34,905 bases of DNA from Anaeroplasmataceae bacterium (GCA_016294165.1 JAEDCM010000016.1:1-34905); one strand, 5' to 3'. Numbered from the stretch's first letter, positions 8,417 to 16,306 are shown. Notes: generated by a model from the sequence alone, not told the origin. Made by a program: numbers and translations.

Positions 8417-9595
8417 TTATTTATTTTTTTTAATTATTCCTTTACTGATAACATTTTTCTGGTATTTATTATTAAGGTTATCGATAACATCCTTAATGGC
8501 TTCCTCCTCATTTATGTTGTCTAAATGGAACAAATCATATTCTTTTCTATTCTCATCAACCAGATTTGATAGGCTGACCCCTATTAATCTAATCGGATTA
8601 AAAGGATCTAAAATCCAGTTCTTTTCAAAAAGCTCAACGCATATATCATAAATATCTAAATGATCATTTGTAGCCTTTCTTACCGTTTTACTTCGATTAA
8701 TAGTCACAAAGCTTGGATCTCTTAGTTGAAGAGTAATAGTTAAAGCTTCCTTGTGTGCATATTTCGCTCTTTTTGAGACAATCTTAACAATTTCTCTTAA
8801 GAAATCTCTTGCTTCATCCTCGGTTTCTAAATTATGTGTAGCTGTTCTCGATATTCCAATGCTTTGTTGCTCAGAATATCTTTCTGGATCAACAATATTA
8901 CTTGAGGTAGCATTTAATTTTTCATAAATGTCCTGATATCTAATTAAAGATAATTCATCCTTAATTTTTTCTAAATTAAAAGCTAAATCGCCAATAGTAT
9001 TAATTCCTCTTTCCTTAAACCAAGGAATACTTTTTAAACCAATTCCAAAGAAATCCTTAATTGGCAATGGATATAGTTTTTCTTTAATGTCTTCCTTGTT
9101 TATCAAAGTAATACCCATTGGTTTTTTATAATCCGATCCCATTTTGGCTAAAAATAGAGTTGGACCTATACCAATTGATGATGGCAACTGGGCCTCATTT
9201 AAAATCCGATTTTGAATTTCTTTAGCCAACTCTAAAGGATCACGATTTAGACTCGTAACATCTAAGAATGCCTCATCAATGCTTGCCTGAAGAATTAGAG
9301 GCGTATATTCCGATAAAATCTTCATAAATCGATTTGAGCATTCCTCATAGAAATGATAATTCCCTTCAACTATTATCAAATTGGGACATTTTTTAAGAGC
9401 ATCTGAAACATTCATAGCAGATGAAACACCATATTTTCTAGCAACATAATTGGCCGTAGACAAAACACCTTTTTTGGTAAAACGTGGGCCAATCGCAAAA
9501 GGCTTGTCCGCTAAATATGGTCTTTTGATTAGCTCACATGATGCAAAAAAAGCATTCATATCAATATGAAAAATTACTTTCTGATTGTTTTTCAT
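8417..9595 (-). CDS. dinB: DNA polymerase IV (Y-family translesion polymerase)
   Basis: A 392-residue error-prone polymerase that copies across DNA lesions. HIDMNAFFASCE near the N-terminus carries the first catalytic Asp, and LQASIDEAFLDVT carries the Asp-Glu pair. The thumb (IGIGPTLFLAKMGSDYKKP) and little-finger regions follow. EYDLFHLD near residue 355 may be the sliding-clamp-binding peptide, followed by a charged tail. AGGAAG precedes the ATG by seven bases. No clear terminator separates it from hisZ 81 bases downstream, so some read-through is possible. No LexA-type box was recognised. Confidence 0.93.
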   Translation of the reverse strand: MKNNQKVIFHIDMNAFFASCELIKRPYLADKPFAIGPRFTKKGVLSTANYVARKYGVSSAMNVSDALKKCPNLIIVEGNYHFYEECSNRFMKILSEYTPLILQASIDEAFLDVTSLNRDPLELAKEIQNRILNEAQLPSSIGIGPTLFLAKMGSDYKKPMGITLINKEDIKEKLYPLPIKDFFGIGLKSIPWFKERGINTIGDLAFNLEKIKDELSLIRYQDIYEKLNATSSNIVDPERYSEQQSIGISRTATHNLETEDEARDFLREIVKIVSKRAKYAHKEALTITLQLRDPSFVTINRSKTVRKATNDHLDIYDICVELFEKNWILDPFNPIRLIGVSLSNLVDENRKEYDLFHLDNINEEEAIKDVIDNLNNKYQKNVISKGIIKKNK

Positions 9596-9615
9596 TTTTC
9601 ATCTTCCTTTTTTTA

Positions 9616-9634
9616 AGATTATATAGTATAATCT
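9616..9634. promoter_or_regulatory. Perfect 8-bp dyad containing divergent -10 boxes (dinB / small membrane protein)
   Basis: AGATTATA-TAG-TATAATCT is a perfect inverted repeat placed between the two divergent genes. Each arm contains TATAAT on one strand (plus strand 9627-9632), so the dyad can serve as the -10 region of both genes. No good -35 is visible, which suggests an activator or a site bound by one regulator. Confidence 0.5.
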
Positions 9635-9665
9635 AAATAGAATTTTTTAATAGAGGTGTTGTAAC

Positions 9666-9854
9666 ATGGCAAAAAAAGGATATATCAGCAATAAAGATAA
9701 AAGATATCAAGAACAAAATAAGGTTGAACAAAAAAGACGTGCATATGAAAATCCATCAAAAACTAAAGTTGGAAAGATTTTCATCATTGTTTTATGTGCA
9801 GCAATGGCTATTCTTCCACTTGTTTCATTAATTTATGTTCTTGCCACATTATAA
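9666..9854 (+). CDS. Small single-pass membrane protein, function unknown
   Basis: A 62-residue protein with a lysine/arginine-rich N-terminal half (residues 1-34) followed by one hydrophobic helix at about residues 36-60 (VGKIFIIVLCAAMAILPLVSL). The charge distribution predicts a cytoplasmic N-terminus and a C-terminal membrane anchor. GAGGTG lies eight bases before ATG, a TATAAT lies 34 bases upstream, and an intrinsic terminator starts at the stop codon. These signals mark it as a real gene. It resembles the many short one-helix proteins of Bacilli, but I cannot name a family. Confidence 0.8.
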   Translation: MAKKGYISNKDKRYQEQNKVEQKRRAYENPSKTKVGKIFIIVLCAAMAILPLVSLIYVLATL

Positions 9855-9876
9855 AAAGAGCCCAGCTCTTTTTTTA
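9853..9876 (+). terminator. Intrinsic terminator of the small membrane protein gene
   Basis: AAAAAGAGC (9853-9861) pairs with GCTCTTTTT (9865-9873) around a CCA loop and continues into a T-run. It begins within the stop codon of the 62-residue gene. Confidence 0.85.
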
Positions 9877-9918
9877 TTATACTATATTATTGGCTTTCAT
9901 ACTAGTAAGATATTTAAA

Positions 9919-9945
9919 AAAGACTTCATATTTTATGAAGTCTTT
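9919..9945. terminator. Strong 12-bp hairpin, terminator-like mainly on the minus strand
   Basis: AAAGACTTCATA (9919-9930) and TATGAAGTCTTT (9934-9945) are perfect complements around a TTT loop. On the minus strand the stem runs into six T residues. The RHH gene already has its own hairpin at 10051-10072, so this is either a second-line terminator or part of a short minus-strand open frame at 9877-9972. Confidence 0.55.
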
Positions 9946-10050
9946 ATATTTATAATTATATAATTTATTCAATTATCACTTCTTTTCTGAATTTTTCTAA
10001 AAAAAGAACAGATTAAAAATAGAAATTTGTTTGTTTTATAATAAATGAAA

Positions 10051-10072
10051 AGAGCCATGTTTCCATGGCTCT
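10051..10072 (-). terminator. Intrinsic terminator of the SPFH-RHH unit
   Basis: AGAGCCATG (10051-10059) pairs with CATGGCTCT (10064-10072) with a four-base loop. On the minus strand it is followed by TTTTCATTT. It begins at the TGA stop of the RHH gene. Confidence 0.75.
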
Positions 10073-10230
10073 CACTTTTTCCCCTTTTTGTGTTTGTTTA
10101 CTGCTTCAGTAAGCAGGTATTCAATTTGACCATTAATTGATCTAAATTCATCTTCACTCCATTTAACGAGCTCTTCCCATAGTTTTGGAGATAATCTTAA
10201 TAATATTTGTTTTTTTGCTTTTTCATCCAT
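10072..10230 (-). CDS. Ribbon-helix-helix (Arc/CopG-type) DNA-binding protein
   Basis: A 52-residue protein, found by translating the gap after the SPFH gene. KQILLRLSP is the expected beta strand (residues 6-14), WEELVKWSEDE is helix A, and SINGQIEYLLTEAVNK is helix B with the Gly-Gln-Ile turn typical of Arc-like repressors. A basic tail (KHKKGKK) ends at TGA. GGAGGT stands eight bases before the ATG, and the gene starts 24 bases after the SPFH stop, so the two are co-transcribed. Pairs of this kind of Arc-like protein with an SPFH protein are, from memory, seen in other Bacillota. Its natural target is likely the doubled TGATATCA site of its own promoter (inference). Confidence 0.85.
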   Translation of the reverse strand: MDEKAKKQILLRLSPKLWEELVKWSEDEFRSINGQIEYLLTEAVNKHKKGKK

Positions 10231-10254
10231 AAAAATTACCTCCTTTTTTTATTT

Positions 10255-11244
10255 TTAGTAGATTGAACCACTATTAACAATTGGTTGAGCATCCTTGTTT
10301 CCACATAATACTACAAGAAGGTTGCTGACCATTTGTGCCTTTCTTTCCTCATCTAATTCGCAGATGTTACCTTCATTTAGCATATTTAAAGCCATTTCAA
10401 CCATTCCAACGGCACCTTCAACAATCTTTTGACGAGCTTCAATGATTGCTGTTGCTTGTTGGCGTTGTAACATTGCTGCGGCGATTTCTGTTGCATAAGC
10501 TAAATGTGTAATACGTGCTTCAAGAATTTCAATTCCTGCGATATCTACTCTTTTTTGAATTTCATTTTTAATTTGTTCACTAACCTCTAGGCTTGATCCT
10601 CTTAATGATTTTTCATCACCATTTTCACTAATATCATATGGATATGTTCTTACAACATCTCTTAATGCAGAATCAGATTGTGTTGAAACAAATGAACGAT
10701 AGTTTTCAACATTGAAGCAAGCTTTAGCTGTATCAACAATCTTCCAAATAACAACGATTCCAACTTCAATTGGGTTACCCATTTCATCATTAACCTTTTG
10801 CTTATCATTAACTAATGTCATCGCTTTTAATGAAATGTTTTTTCCAACTCTTTCATTAACCCCTGTTTGTTTTTCTTCAGGTGCTGCAAGTAATGTACGT
10901 AAATAAGGACTTACATATCCTGGATTAACACACACTGAGAATGGATTTATTGCAAAAAATCCTTCTTTTTTTACTGTTCCTTTATATTTACCAAATAAAG
11001 TAACTACTAATGCTTCATTAGGCTTAACAACACGTAATCCTAATAGAGGAATCCAACTGACTAATTCAATTATAACTCCTACTACTAACAAAGGTACACC
11101 AATAATATAATTTTCAACATCCATTAAAATACCACCAAATATTATAGCAGCTATACCTAATAGCATTAAGAAGATACAACTAAATAATGTTTTAAATCCT
11201 CCCTTAACCTTTAATTCTTTTTCTTCATAAACCTGTTTTTCCAT
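10255..11244 (-). CDS. SPFH/band-7 domain membrane protein
   Basis: A 329-residue stomatin/flotillin-like protein. Two hydrophobic segments lie at about residues 17-40 and 44-66. The SPFH domain follows (LRVVKPNEALVVTLFGKYKGTV to about residue 235), with the characteristic ALRDVVRTYPYD, then a heptad-like helical part with AAAMLQRQQATAIIEARQKIVEGAVGMVE. Such proteins oligomerise on the membrane and organise microdomains or hold proteases. No NfeD partner or protease is nearby. The RHH gene is the only operon partner. GGAGG stands before ATG behind a good sigma-A promoter, and the gene is preceded by the ftsZ terminator, so it is an independent unit. Confidence 0.88.
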   Translation of the reverse strand: MEKQVYEEKELKVKGGFKTLFSCIFLMLLGIAAIIFGGILMDVENYIIGVPLLVVGVIIELVSWIPLLGLRVVKPNEALVVTLFGKYKGTVKKEGFFAINPFSVCVNPGYVSPYLRTLLAAPEEKQTGVNERVGKNISLKAMTLVNDKQKVNDEMGNPIEVGIVVIWKIVDTAKACFNVENYRSFVSTQSDSALRDVVRTYPYDISENGDEKSLRGSSLEVSEQIKNEIQKRVDIAGIEILEARITHLAYATEIAAAMLQRQQATAIIEARQKIVEGAVGMVEMALNMLNEGNICELDEERKAQMVSNLLVVLCGNKDAQPIVNSGSIY

Positions 11245-11264
11245 TTAAATTTTCCTCCCTTTTA

Positions 11265-11317
11265 TGATATCACTTTGATATCAATTACATATTACAACAA
11301 TATTAATTAATTGTCAA
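11265..11317 (-). promoter_or_regulatory. Promoter of the SPFH-RHH unit with tandem TGATATCA operator
   Basis: On the minus strand, TTGACA (11312-11317), a 17-base spacer and TAATAT (11289-11294) form a good sigma-A promoter. Immediately downstream, over the expected transcription start, lie two copies of the 8-base palindrome TGATATCA (11276-11283 and 11265-11272) exactly 11 bases apart, one helical turn. Ribbon-helix-helix dimers typically bind such short sites on one face of the helix. Binding by the operon's own RHH protein is inferred. Confidence 0.65.
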
Positions 11318-11366
11318 TACCTACGCCTAATCATAACATTATTATTTTCTTTGAAAATAAAAAAAA

Positions 11367-11387
11367 TGCACTATTTGAAATAGTGCA
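11367..11387 (-). terminator. Intrinsic terminator of ftsZ
   Basis: TGCACTATT (11367-11375) pairs with AATAGTGCA (11379-11387), and on the minus strand it runs into eight T residues. It lies six bases past the ftsZ stop and closes the murG-murB-smr-ftsZ run. A second AT-only hairpin (TTATTTTC/GAAAATAA, 11342-11360) follows. Confidence 0.85.
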
Positions 11388-11393
11388 AAATTT

Positions 11394-12551
11394 TTATTTA
11401 AATTTATTTGATGTAAGCCATGGTGGAAGAGATGTTTTCTTATCTTCTTTTGGAGATGATGGCTCAAATTTTGGTGCTTCAGGGAATATTGGTTCTTCTT
11501 TTACCTCATCCTTCGGCATAACAAAACTTATTTGTTGCTTAGATTTATTATTGAAGATTTCTGATGCTAAATTTTCAATACCTTGCTCCTTAGCTTTTAA
11601 TTCGTATCCAGTCGCAATAACTGTAATAATTAATTCATCTTCTAAATCAATATTTAATGTTGCTCCATAAATGATATTTAAATCAGTGTTTGTCGCATTT
11701 CTAATTTCATTGATAGCCTCACTAGTTTCTAATAAGCTAATATTAGTACCACTAGTAATATTAACAATCGCATCTGTTGCTCCATCAATACTAACCTCTA
11801 ATAAATGTGAATGGATTGCTTTACGAGCAGCTTCAACAGCTCTATTCTCACCTGTCGCAATACCAATACCCATCAAGGCAGTACCTTTATTCTCCATAAC
11901 AGTTCTAACATCCGCAAAGTCAACATTGATCATTCCTGATACCGCAATAATTTCGGCAATACCTTGAACACCTTGACGTAAAACATTATCAGCTTCTCTA
12001 AAAGCATCTAAGATTGAAGTTCCTGGATCAACAATTGATAATAATCTTTCGTTAGGCACAACGATTAATGTATCTACATAAGGTCTTAACTCCTCTAATC
12101 CATTAATAGCCGCAACCATTCTTCCTGGTCCCTCAAAGCTAAAAGGCTTAGTTACGATACCAATAGTTAAGCAGCCTAATTCTTTAGATATTTGAGCAAT
12201 AACTGGAGCTGCACCAGTACCTGTTCCACCACCCATACCGGCAGTGATGAATACCATGTCAGCATCCTTTAAAACTTCACGTAATTCGGCCTCTGATTCT
12301 AAAGCGGCATGTTTACCAACCTCAGGCTTTGCACCCGCTCCCAATCCTCGAGTTAATCTCTTACCGATTTGTACACGAGTGTCGGCTTTAGATAGTTTTA
12401 AAACCTGAGCATCTGTATTAACAGCTACGAATTCTACCCCTTTTACATCATTGTCAATCATGCGGTTTACGGCGTTTCCACCACCACCACCAACACCAAT
12501 GACTTTAATTATCGGCTTTTGTCCAAAATTGTCATTATCATTAAAAACCAT
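11394..12551 (-). CDS. ftsZ: Cell division protein FtsZ
   Basis: A 385-residue tubulin-like GTPase that forms the division ring. KVIGVGGGGGNAVNRMI opens the nucleotide-binding fold, AGMGGGTGTGAAPVIA contains the tubulin signature, and NVDFADVRTVM is the catalytic T7 loop. Residues after about 320 are a charged linker, and the extreme C-terminus PPWLTSNKFK fits the conserved peptide that binds membrane anchors. No ftsA or sepF lies nearby, so the anchor is encoded elsewhere. It is 85 bases downstream of the Smr gene. GGAGG lies ten bases before ATG. Confidence 0.98.
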   Translation of the reverse strand: MVFNDNDNFGQKPIIKVIGVGGGGGNAVNRMIDNDVKGVEFVAVNTDAQVLKLSKADTRVQIGKRLTRGLGAGAKPEVGKHAALESEAELREVLKDADMVFITAGMGGGTGTGAAPVIAQISKELGCLTIGIVTKPFSFEGPGRMVAAINGLEELRPYVDTLIVVPNERLLSIVDPGTSILDAFREADNVLRQGVQGIAEIIAVSGMINVDFADVRTVMENKGTALMGIGIATGENRAVEAARKAIHSHLLEVSIDGATDAIVNITSGTNISLLETSEAINEIRNATNTDLNIIYGATLNIDLEDELIITVIATGYELKAKEQGIENLASEIFNNKSKQQISFVMPKDEVKEEPIFPEAPKFEPSSPKEDKKTSLPPWLTSNKFK

Positions 12552-12636
12552 AATGTCTCTCCCTCCACTTGTATACTATAATATATTTTACAACAAAAAA
12601 CGCTTTAAATAAAGTCATTTTTTATCATTTTTTAAA

Positions 12637-12885
12637 TTATTTTTTGCGTTTTAAAAAAACAATTGTAACCCCTTTATTTAAAATTCCAGGCATAACTTCC
12701 TTCACTTTACTTGATTGATAATTTTTAACATTAGAAAAATATGTTCTTAAAGTATCACCATGGCTAAACCCATGAATTAAATTAAACTCCATGATTCCTT
12801 TTTGATAAAGCATCTCAATATGGCGTTGAACCATTCTTAAAGCTTCTTCCTTTGTCTTTCCATGAATATCTAGATCGTAAGCCAC
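12637..12885 (-). CDS. Stand-alone Smr-domain protein
   Basis: An 82-residue protein consisting only of an Smr domain, the module also found at the C-terminus of MutS2. YDLDIHGKTKEEAL is the LDxHG motif, and NLIHGFSHGDTLR corresponds to the HGxGxG motif, with Ser in place of the middle Gly. Smr domains bind or nick nucleic acid and some act on stalled ribosomes; which applies here is unknown. I prefer the GTG at 12885 because AAAGTGGTGAT, close to a full anti-16S match, sits four bases before it. Upstream GTG codons at 12897 and 12894 overlap that site. The gene lies between murB and ftsZ. Confidence 0.8.
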   Translation of the reverse strand: MAYDLDIHGKTKEEALRMVQRHIEMLYQKGIMEFNLIHGFSHGDTLRTYFSNVKNYQSSKVKEVMPGILNKGVTIVFLKRKK

Positions 12886-12933
12886 ATCTATCACCACTTT
12901 TATTATAACAAATAATAATATAAAAAAGTAGAT

Positions 12934-13836
12934 TTAAAAATTAAAAAATATGATTTCATTTTCTAAAAAAATACCATGCTTTTTATATACCTTGTAGATG
13001 ATTAACATTATTAGTTCTAAAACATCCTCCCCTTTTGCATTATCGGTAACAATAAAATTAGCATGCTTAATAGAAACCATCGCATTATTAATTTTATAAC
13101 CTCTAAAGCCTGTATCATCGATTAATTCCCATGCATAAATATCCTTGGGATTCTTAAATACACTCCCACATGACGGCATGTCTAAAGGTTGCGTTCTTTT
13201 TCTAATTTCTTGATGCTTCTTCATTTTTAAAAATACATCCTCATCAGTCTTTTTAATCTTAAATACCGCACTTAAAATAACTTTGCCTTCTAGATTACTT
13301 TTACGGTATTCATATATAATATCCTCTTTTTTTATCTTGACAATTTTTTGGCAATCATATAAAACAATATACTCCAAATAATCCTTCGTCTCATGCCCAA
13401 AGGCTCCTGCATTCATAAATACTGCCCCACCAATTGTCCCAGGAATGCTATTATAGAATTCAAGATTTCCGTATCCCTCTTTTGCCAATATATAAGATAT
13501 TTCAACTAAAGAATAGGATGCTGAAACATACAAATAGTCATTTTTGATTACATACCATTTTGGCATTTTTTTCATGTGAATAATTATTCCGTCATATTGT
13601 TTAGATGATGCTAAAACGTTAGTTCCATTTCCTAAAATAAAATAATCATTTTGATTATAATTTAAAAATTTAATCAATGAAGAAGTGTCCTTAGGACTAT
13701 ATAAATACTTAGCTATTCCACCACATCTAATGCTACATAAATCGCTTATTTTAGCGTTTTTTTGAATTTCACCTAAATCATTTTCTTCGATATATTTTAC
13801 GATATCATATTCTCTATTTCCTTGATAAATCTCCAT
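12934..13836 (-). CDS. murB: UDP-N-acetylenolpyruvoylglucosamine reductase
   Basis: A 300-residue FAD enzyme that reduces UDP-GlcNAc-enolpyruvate to UDP-MurNAc. LGNGTNVLASSKQYDG and NSIPGTIGGAVFMNAGAFG are FAD-binding motifs, YRKSNL holds the substrate Arg, MPSCGSVFKNP carries the catalytic Ser, and LENEIIFF at the C-terminus carries the catalytic Glu. It is the type without the extra C-terminal domain of E. coli MurB. The start at 13836 lies 40 bases inside murG, and AAGGGGG seven bases before it supports this start over a later one. Confidence 0.95.
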   Translation of the reverse strand: MEIYQGNREYDIVKYIEENDLGEIQKNAKISDLCSIRCGGIAKYLYSPKDTSSLIKFLNYNQNDYFILGNGTNVLASSKQYDGIIIHMKKMPKWYVIKNDYLYVSASYSLVEISYILAKEGYGNLEFYNSIPGTIGGAVFMNAGAFGHETKDYLEYIVLYDCQKIVKIKKEDIIYEYRKSNLEGKVILSAVFKIKKTDEDVFLKMKKHQEIRKRTQPLDMPSCGSVFKNPKDIYAWELIDDTGFRGYKINNAMVSIKHANFIVTDNAKGEDVLELIMLIIYKVYKKHGIFLENEIIFFNF

Positions 13837-14837
13837 ATAACGTCCCCCTTGTTAGCTTCTTTATTATTCTTAATTATATCTTTCTTTAACTCATCATCAT
13901 AAACAATTTTAATAATTTCACTAAGCAAAACTGAGCTAGTTAATCCTTCCTCATTAAGCATTATCAGCTTATTTTTTTTAGCTAAAGCCATTGCATTTTT
14001 TTCTTGATGATTATTGGTCACATTAGGTGAAGGAATGACAATCATCAACTTTGGTATATTTAATACCTCGCAGAGCGTAGAAGCTCCCGCTCTTGAAATA
14101 ATTAGATCGCACTCCTGCATTATTGATGTTAAATTTTCAGTAAATCCAATGAATTTTGCATTACTATAATCTTCTTCTATCTCATAATTATTACCCGTTA
14201 TAACCACAAAAAACAAATTAAAATCCTTCGACTTTTTAATAATATCCAAGGCTAAATCATTGATTCTTTTTGCTCCTAAGGATCCACCTAAAAATAAAAC
14301 TCTTTTATAGTTCTTTGGATAATTTATATCACTTTGAATATAGTCCTTTGTTCTTTCTGATGCCGGATTACCTATGACAATAGCGTTATCTAATTTATAA
14401 TAATCTAATGACTCTTCAAAAGAAAAAATAACCTTATCAACTCTTTTAGATAAAATTCTATTCACCAGTCCAAACACAACATTTTGTTCATGAATAATCG
14501 TCTTAATCTTAAGGCTTCTAGCCGCAAATAATACTGGAGCACAAACAAATCCTCCCATTCCGATCACAACATCCGGTTTAACTCTTTTTAGATCAATCTT
14601 GGCTTTTTTATACGCTTTAAAAAATTTATACATCGCTTTTATTAATAAAATGGGATTCCTTCTTTTAAAACCGATGACATCATAATCAAGAAATTCATCA
14701 ACTTTATCCTTAACCATCTGATACTCCATTTGTCTACTATTCCCGGCATAATATATTTTTCCCTCTAGTTTATCAATTAAAGCTAAGGCTGGAGTAATAT
14801 GTCCAGCTGTCTTTCCACCACTAATAACTATATTCAT
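13797..14837 (-). CDS. murG: UDP-GlcNAc:lipid-I N-acetylglucosaminyltransferase
   Basis: A 346-residue GT28 enzyme that adds GlcNAc to lipid I to make lipid II on the inner membrane face. VISGGKTAGHITPALAL is the N-terminal glycine-rich loop, PDVVIGMGGFVCAPVLFAA and HEQNVVFGLVNR are acceptor-side motifs, and SRAGASTLCEVLNIPKLMIV with NHQEKNA form the UDP-GlcNAc site. GGAGG precedes the ATG. It heads a reduced division/wall cluster and overlaps murB by 40 bases. ftsW lies about 4.5 kb away rather than next to it. Confidence 0.96.
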   Translation of the reverse strand: MNIVISGGKTAGHITPALALIDKLEGKIYYAGNSRQMEYQMVKDKVDEFLDYDVIGFKRRNPILLIKAMYKFFKAYKKAKIDLKRVKPDVVIGMGGFVCAPVLFAARSLKIKTIIHEQNVVFGLVNRILSKRVDKVIFSFEESLDYYKLDNAIVIGNPASERTKDYIQSDINYPKNYKRVLFLGGSLGAKRINDLALDIIKKSKDFNLFFVVITGNNYEIEEDYSNAKFIGFTENLTSIMQECDLIISRAGASTLCEVLNIPKLMIVIPSPNVTNNHQEKNAMALAKKNKLIMLNEEGLTSSVLLSEIIKIVYDDELKKDIIKNNKEANKGDVIWRFIKEIENMIS

Positions 14838-14943
14838 TATATCGCCTCCATATAATCATAAAAGTTATATCCTATTTCTAATAAATAAAATGTCTTTTTT
14901 TATATATAAATATATGATTGTATAAAATATTTTATGACAAAAA

Positions 14944-14973
14944 AAACAGGATTATTATGATATAATCCTGTTT
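14944..14973 (-). terminator. Intrinsic terminator of the M28 peptidase gene
   Basis: AAACAGGATTAT (14944-14955) and ATAATCCTGTTT (14962-14973) form a perfect 12-bp stem. On the minus strand it is followed by a run of T residues. It lies 24 bases past the peptidase stop codon. Confidence 0.9.
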
Positions 14974-14997
14974 CTATAATTTGGCTATATTAAGCCA

Positions 14998-16248
14998 TTA
15001 TTCATTTTTTTCTTTTCTTCCTAAATAAATATCCAAATCTTGCTTAATCTTATCAGGAATTACCCTTGAAACCGGAACATAGGCTGAATTTATCATTTTA
15101 TCGGAGAATGATTTAATAAAGTCACATGTTTTATAATAATTATCCTCAGACAAATAGTCCATTACATCCTTTCGAGAGTGAATAACTGCTCCACCAGTTG
15201 GGGATATACGAGCAAAAGATAACGCAGGAACGCCACTATCGGCAAAAGGTGTAGAATCCGATGAATAAACACCCATGCGTGGTTTAATCGCGAATCCTTC
15301 AATATATCCTAAATATTTAATAAAGCTTACAAGTCCTTCTTCAGCACTGCAACAAGCAATATCTGATCCAATCGTTACACCAGTCATGTCTACATTTATG
15401 CACAATTTATAATTTTCTAATTCATCCTTGTGCATATTAACATAAGCCTTTGATCCAAGTAATCCCATTTCTTCACTTCCACACCAAATAAATTTAACAG
15501 TACGAAGAGGCTTATTATTTTGATAATAGTCAAGCATTTGCATGATTGTTGCACTACCAGTCGCATTATCGTATGCACCCTTTGAATAGCTAACTGAATC
15601 ATAATGAGCGGTATAGCAAATAACTTCATCCGGATATTTTGTTCCTTTAATAGTTGCGACAACATTAAAACTATCAGCCTTCATTTCTTCCTGAATCAAA
15701 GTTAAATGAGCCTTTTTTGGCATTTTTCGTAATAGTTCCTCTGCATCCTTCATTCTAATACATACGGCTGGAATTTTCCCATTTTCATATAATCTTTCAC
15801 GATACATATATGGATCTAAATCCACATTCTCTTTATCATCATAAACACTTCCAGTCGTAAGAATTAATCCAATTGCTTTCTTTTTAATAATTTCCTTATA
15901 TAGCTTAGGATTGCATAGTTTAGCATTAACAAAACAGATTTTATTTTCTAAATCACTTATTAATGCTTGTTCTAAGGAATTGACATAGATAAAATCACCG
16001 ATGATTCCTTCAAGAGTTGTACTACCTGACATTCCAACGCCAGCACATTCGAATTCTAAATCTGGATCATAAAACCTAATTGATGCTTTTTCAATATCTG
16101 AATAATCTACCAAAAATTGCTCAAGCTCAGCATCCACCCCTAAAGACTTGCATTCATCCTTGATGATATTTGCGGCCTTTAATTCTTCATTAGACCCTCC
16201 AGTTCTGACAAAATATAACTTTTTAATTAATTCAAAACTCTTATACAA
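14998..16248 (-). CDS. M28-family zinc aminopeptidase with PA-type insert
   Basis: A 416-residue metallopeptidase. The two-zinc site is visible: TAHYDSV (His, Asp), GAYDNATGSA (bridging Asp), WCGSEEMGLLGS (catalytic Glu-Glu), INVDMTG (Asp) and a late VIHSRKD (His). Residues about 60-190 resemble the protease-associated insert of this family. There is no signal peptide, so it is probably cytoplasmic. The first in-frame ATG (16305) lies upstream of the -10 element, so it cannot be the start. TTG at 16248, eight bases after AAGGAAG, is chosen instead. Substrate is unknown. Confidence 0.85.
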   Translation of the reverse strand: MYKSFELIKKLYFVRTGGSNEELKAANIIKDECKSLGVDAELEQFLVDYSDIEKASIRFYDPDLEFECAGVGMSGSTTLEGIIGDFIYVNSLEQALISDLENKICFVNAKLCNPKLYKEIIKKKAIGLILTTGSVYDDKENVDLDPYMYRERLYENGKIPAVCIRMKDAEELLRKMPKKAHLTLIQEEMKADSFNVVATIKGTKYPDEVICYTAHYDSVSYSKGAYDNATGSATIMQMLDYYQNNKPLRTVKFIWCGSEEMGLLGSKAYVNMHKDELENYKLCINVDMTGVTIGSDIACCSAEEGLVSFIKYLGYIEGFAIKPRMGVYSSDSTPFADSGVPALSFARISPTGGAVIHSRKDVMDYLSEDNYYKTCDFIKSFSDKMINSAYVPVSRVIPDKIKQDLDIYLGRKEKNE

Positions 16249-16272
16249 TTTTAACACTTCCTTTGTTATTAT

Positions 16273-16301
16273 AATATAGCATATTCTAACATGTTTCGCA
16301 A
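16273..16301 (-). promoter_or_regulatory. Sigma-A promoter of the M28 peptidase gene
   Basis: On the minus strand TTGCGA (16296-16301), a 17-base spacer and TATATT (16273-16278) form a promoter with a start near 16266. This is upstream of the TTG start at 16248 but downstream of the first in-frame ATG. Confidence 0.55.
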
Positions 16302-16306
16302 ACAAA

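Noticed and set aside
15417..15665. Second minus-strand frame inside the M28 peptidase gene (82 residues).
   Set aside because: It is an out-of-frame shadow of the peptidase, whose catalytic motifs are intact, so no frameshift is implied. The frame at 18134-18346 inside the GH105 gene is rejected for the same reason.
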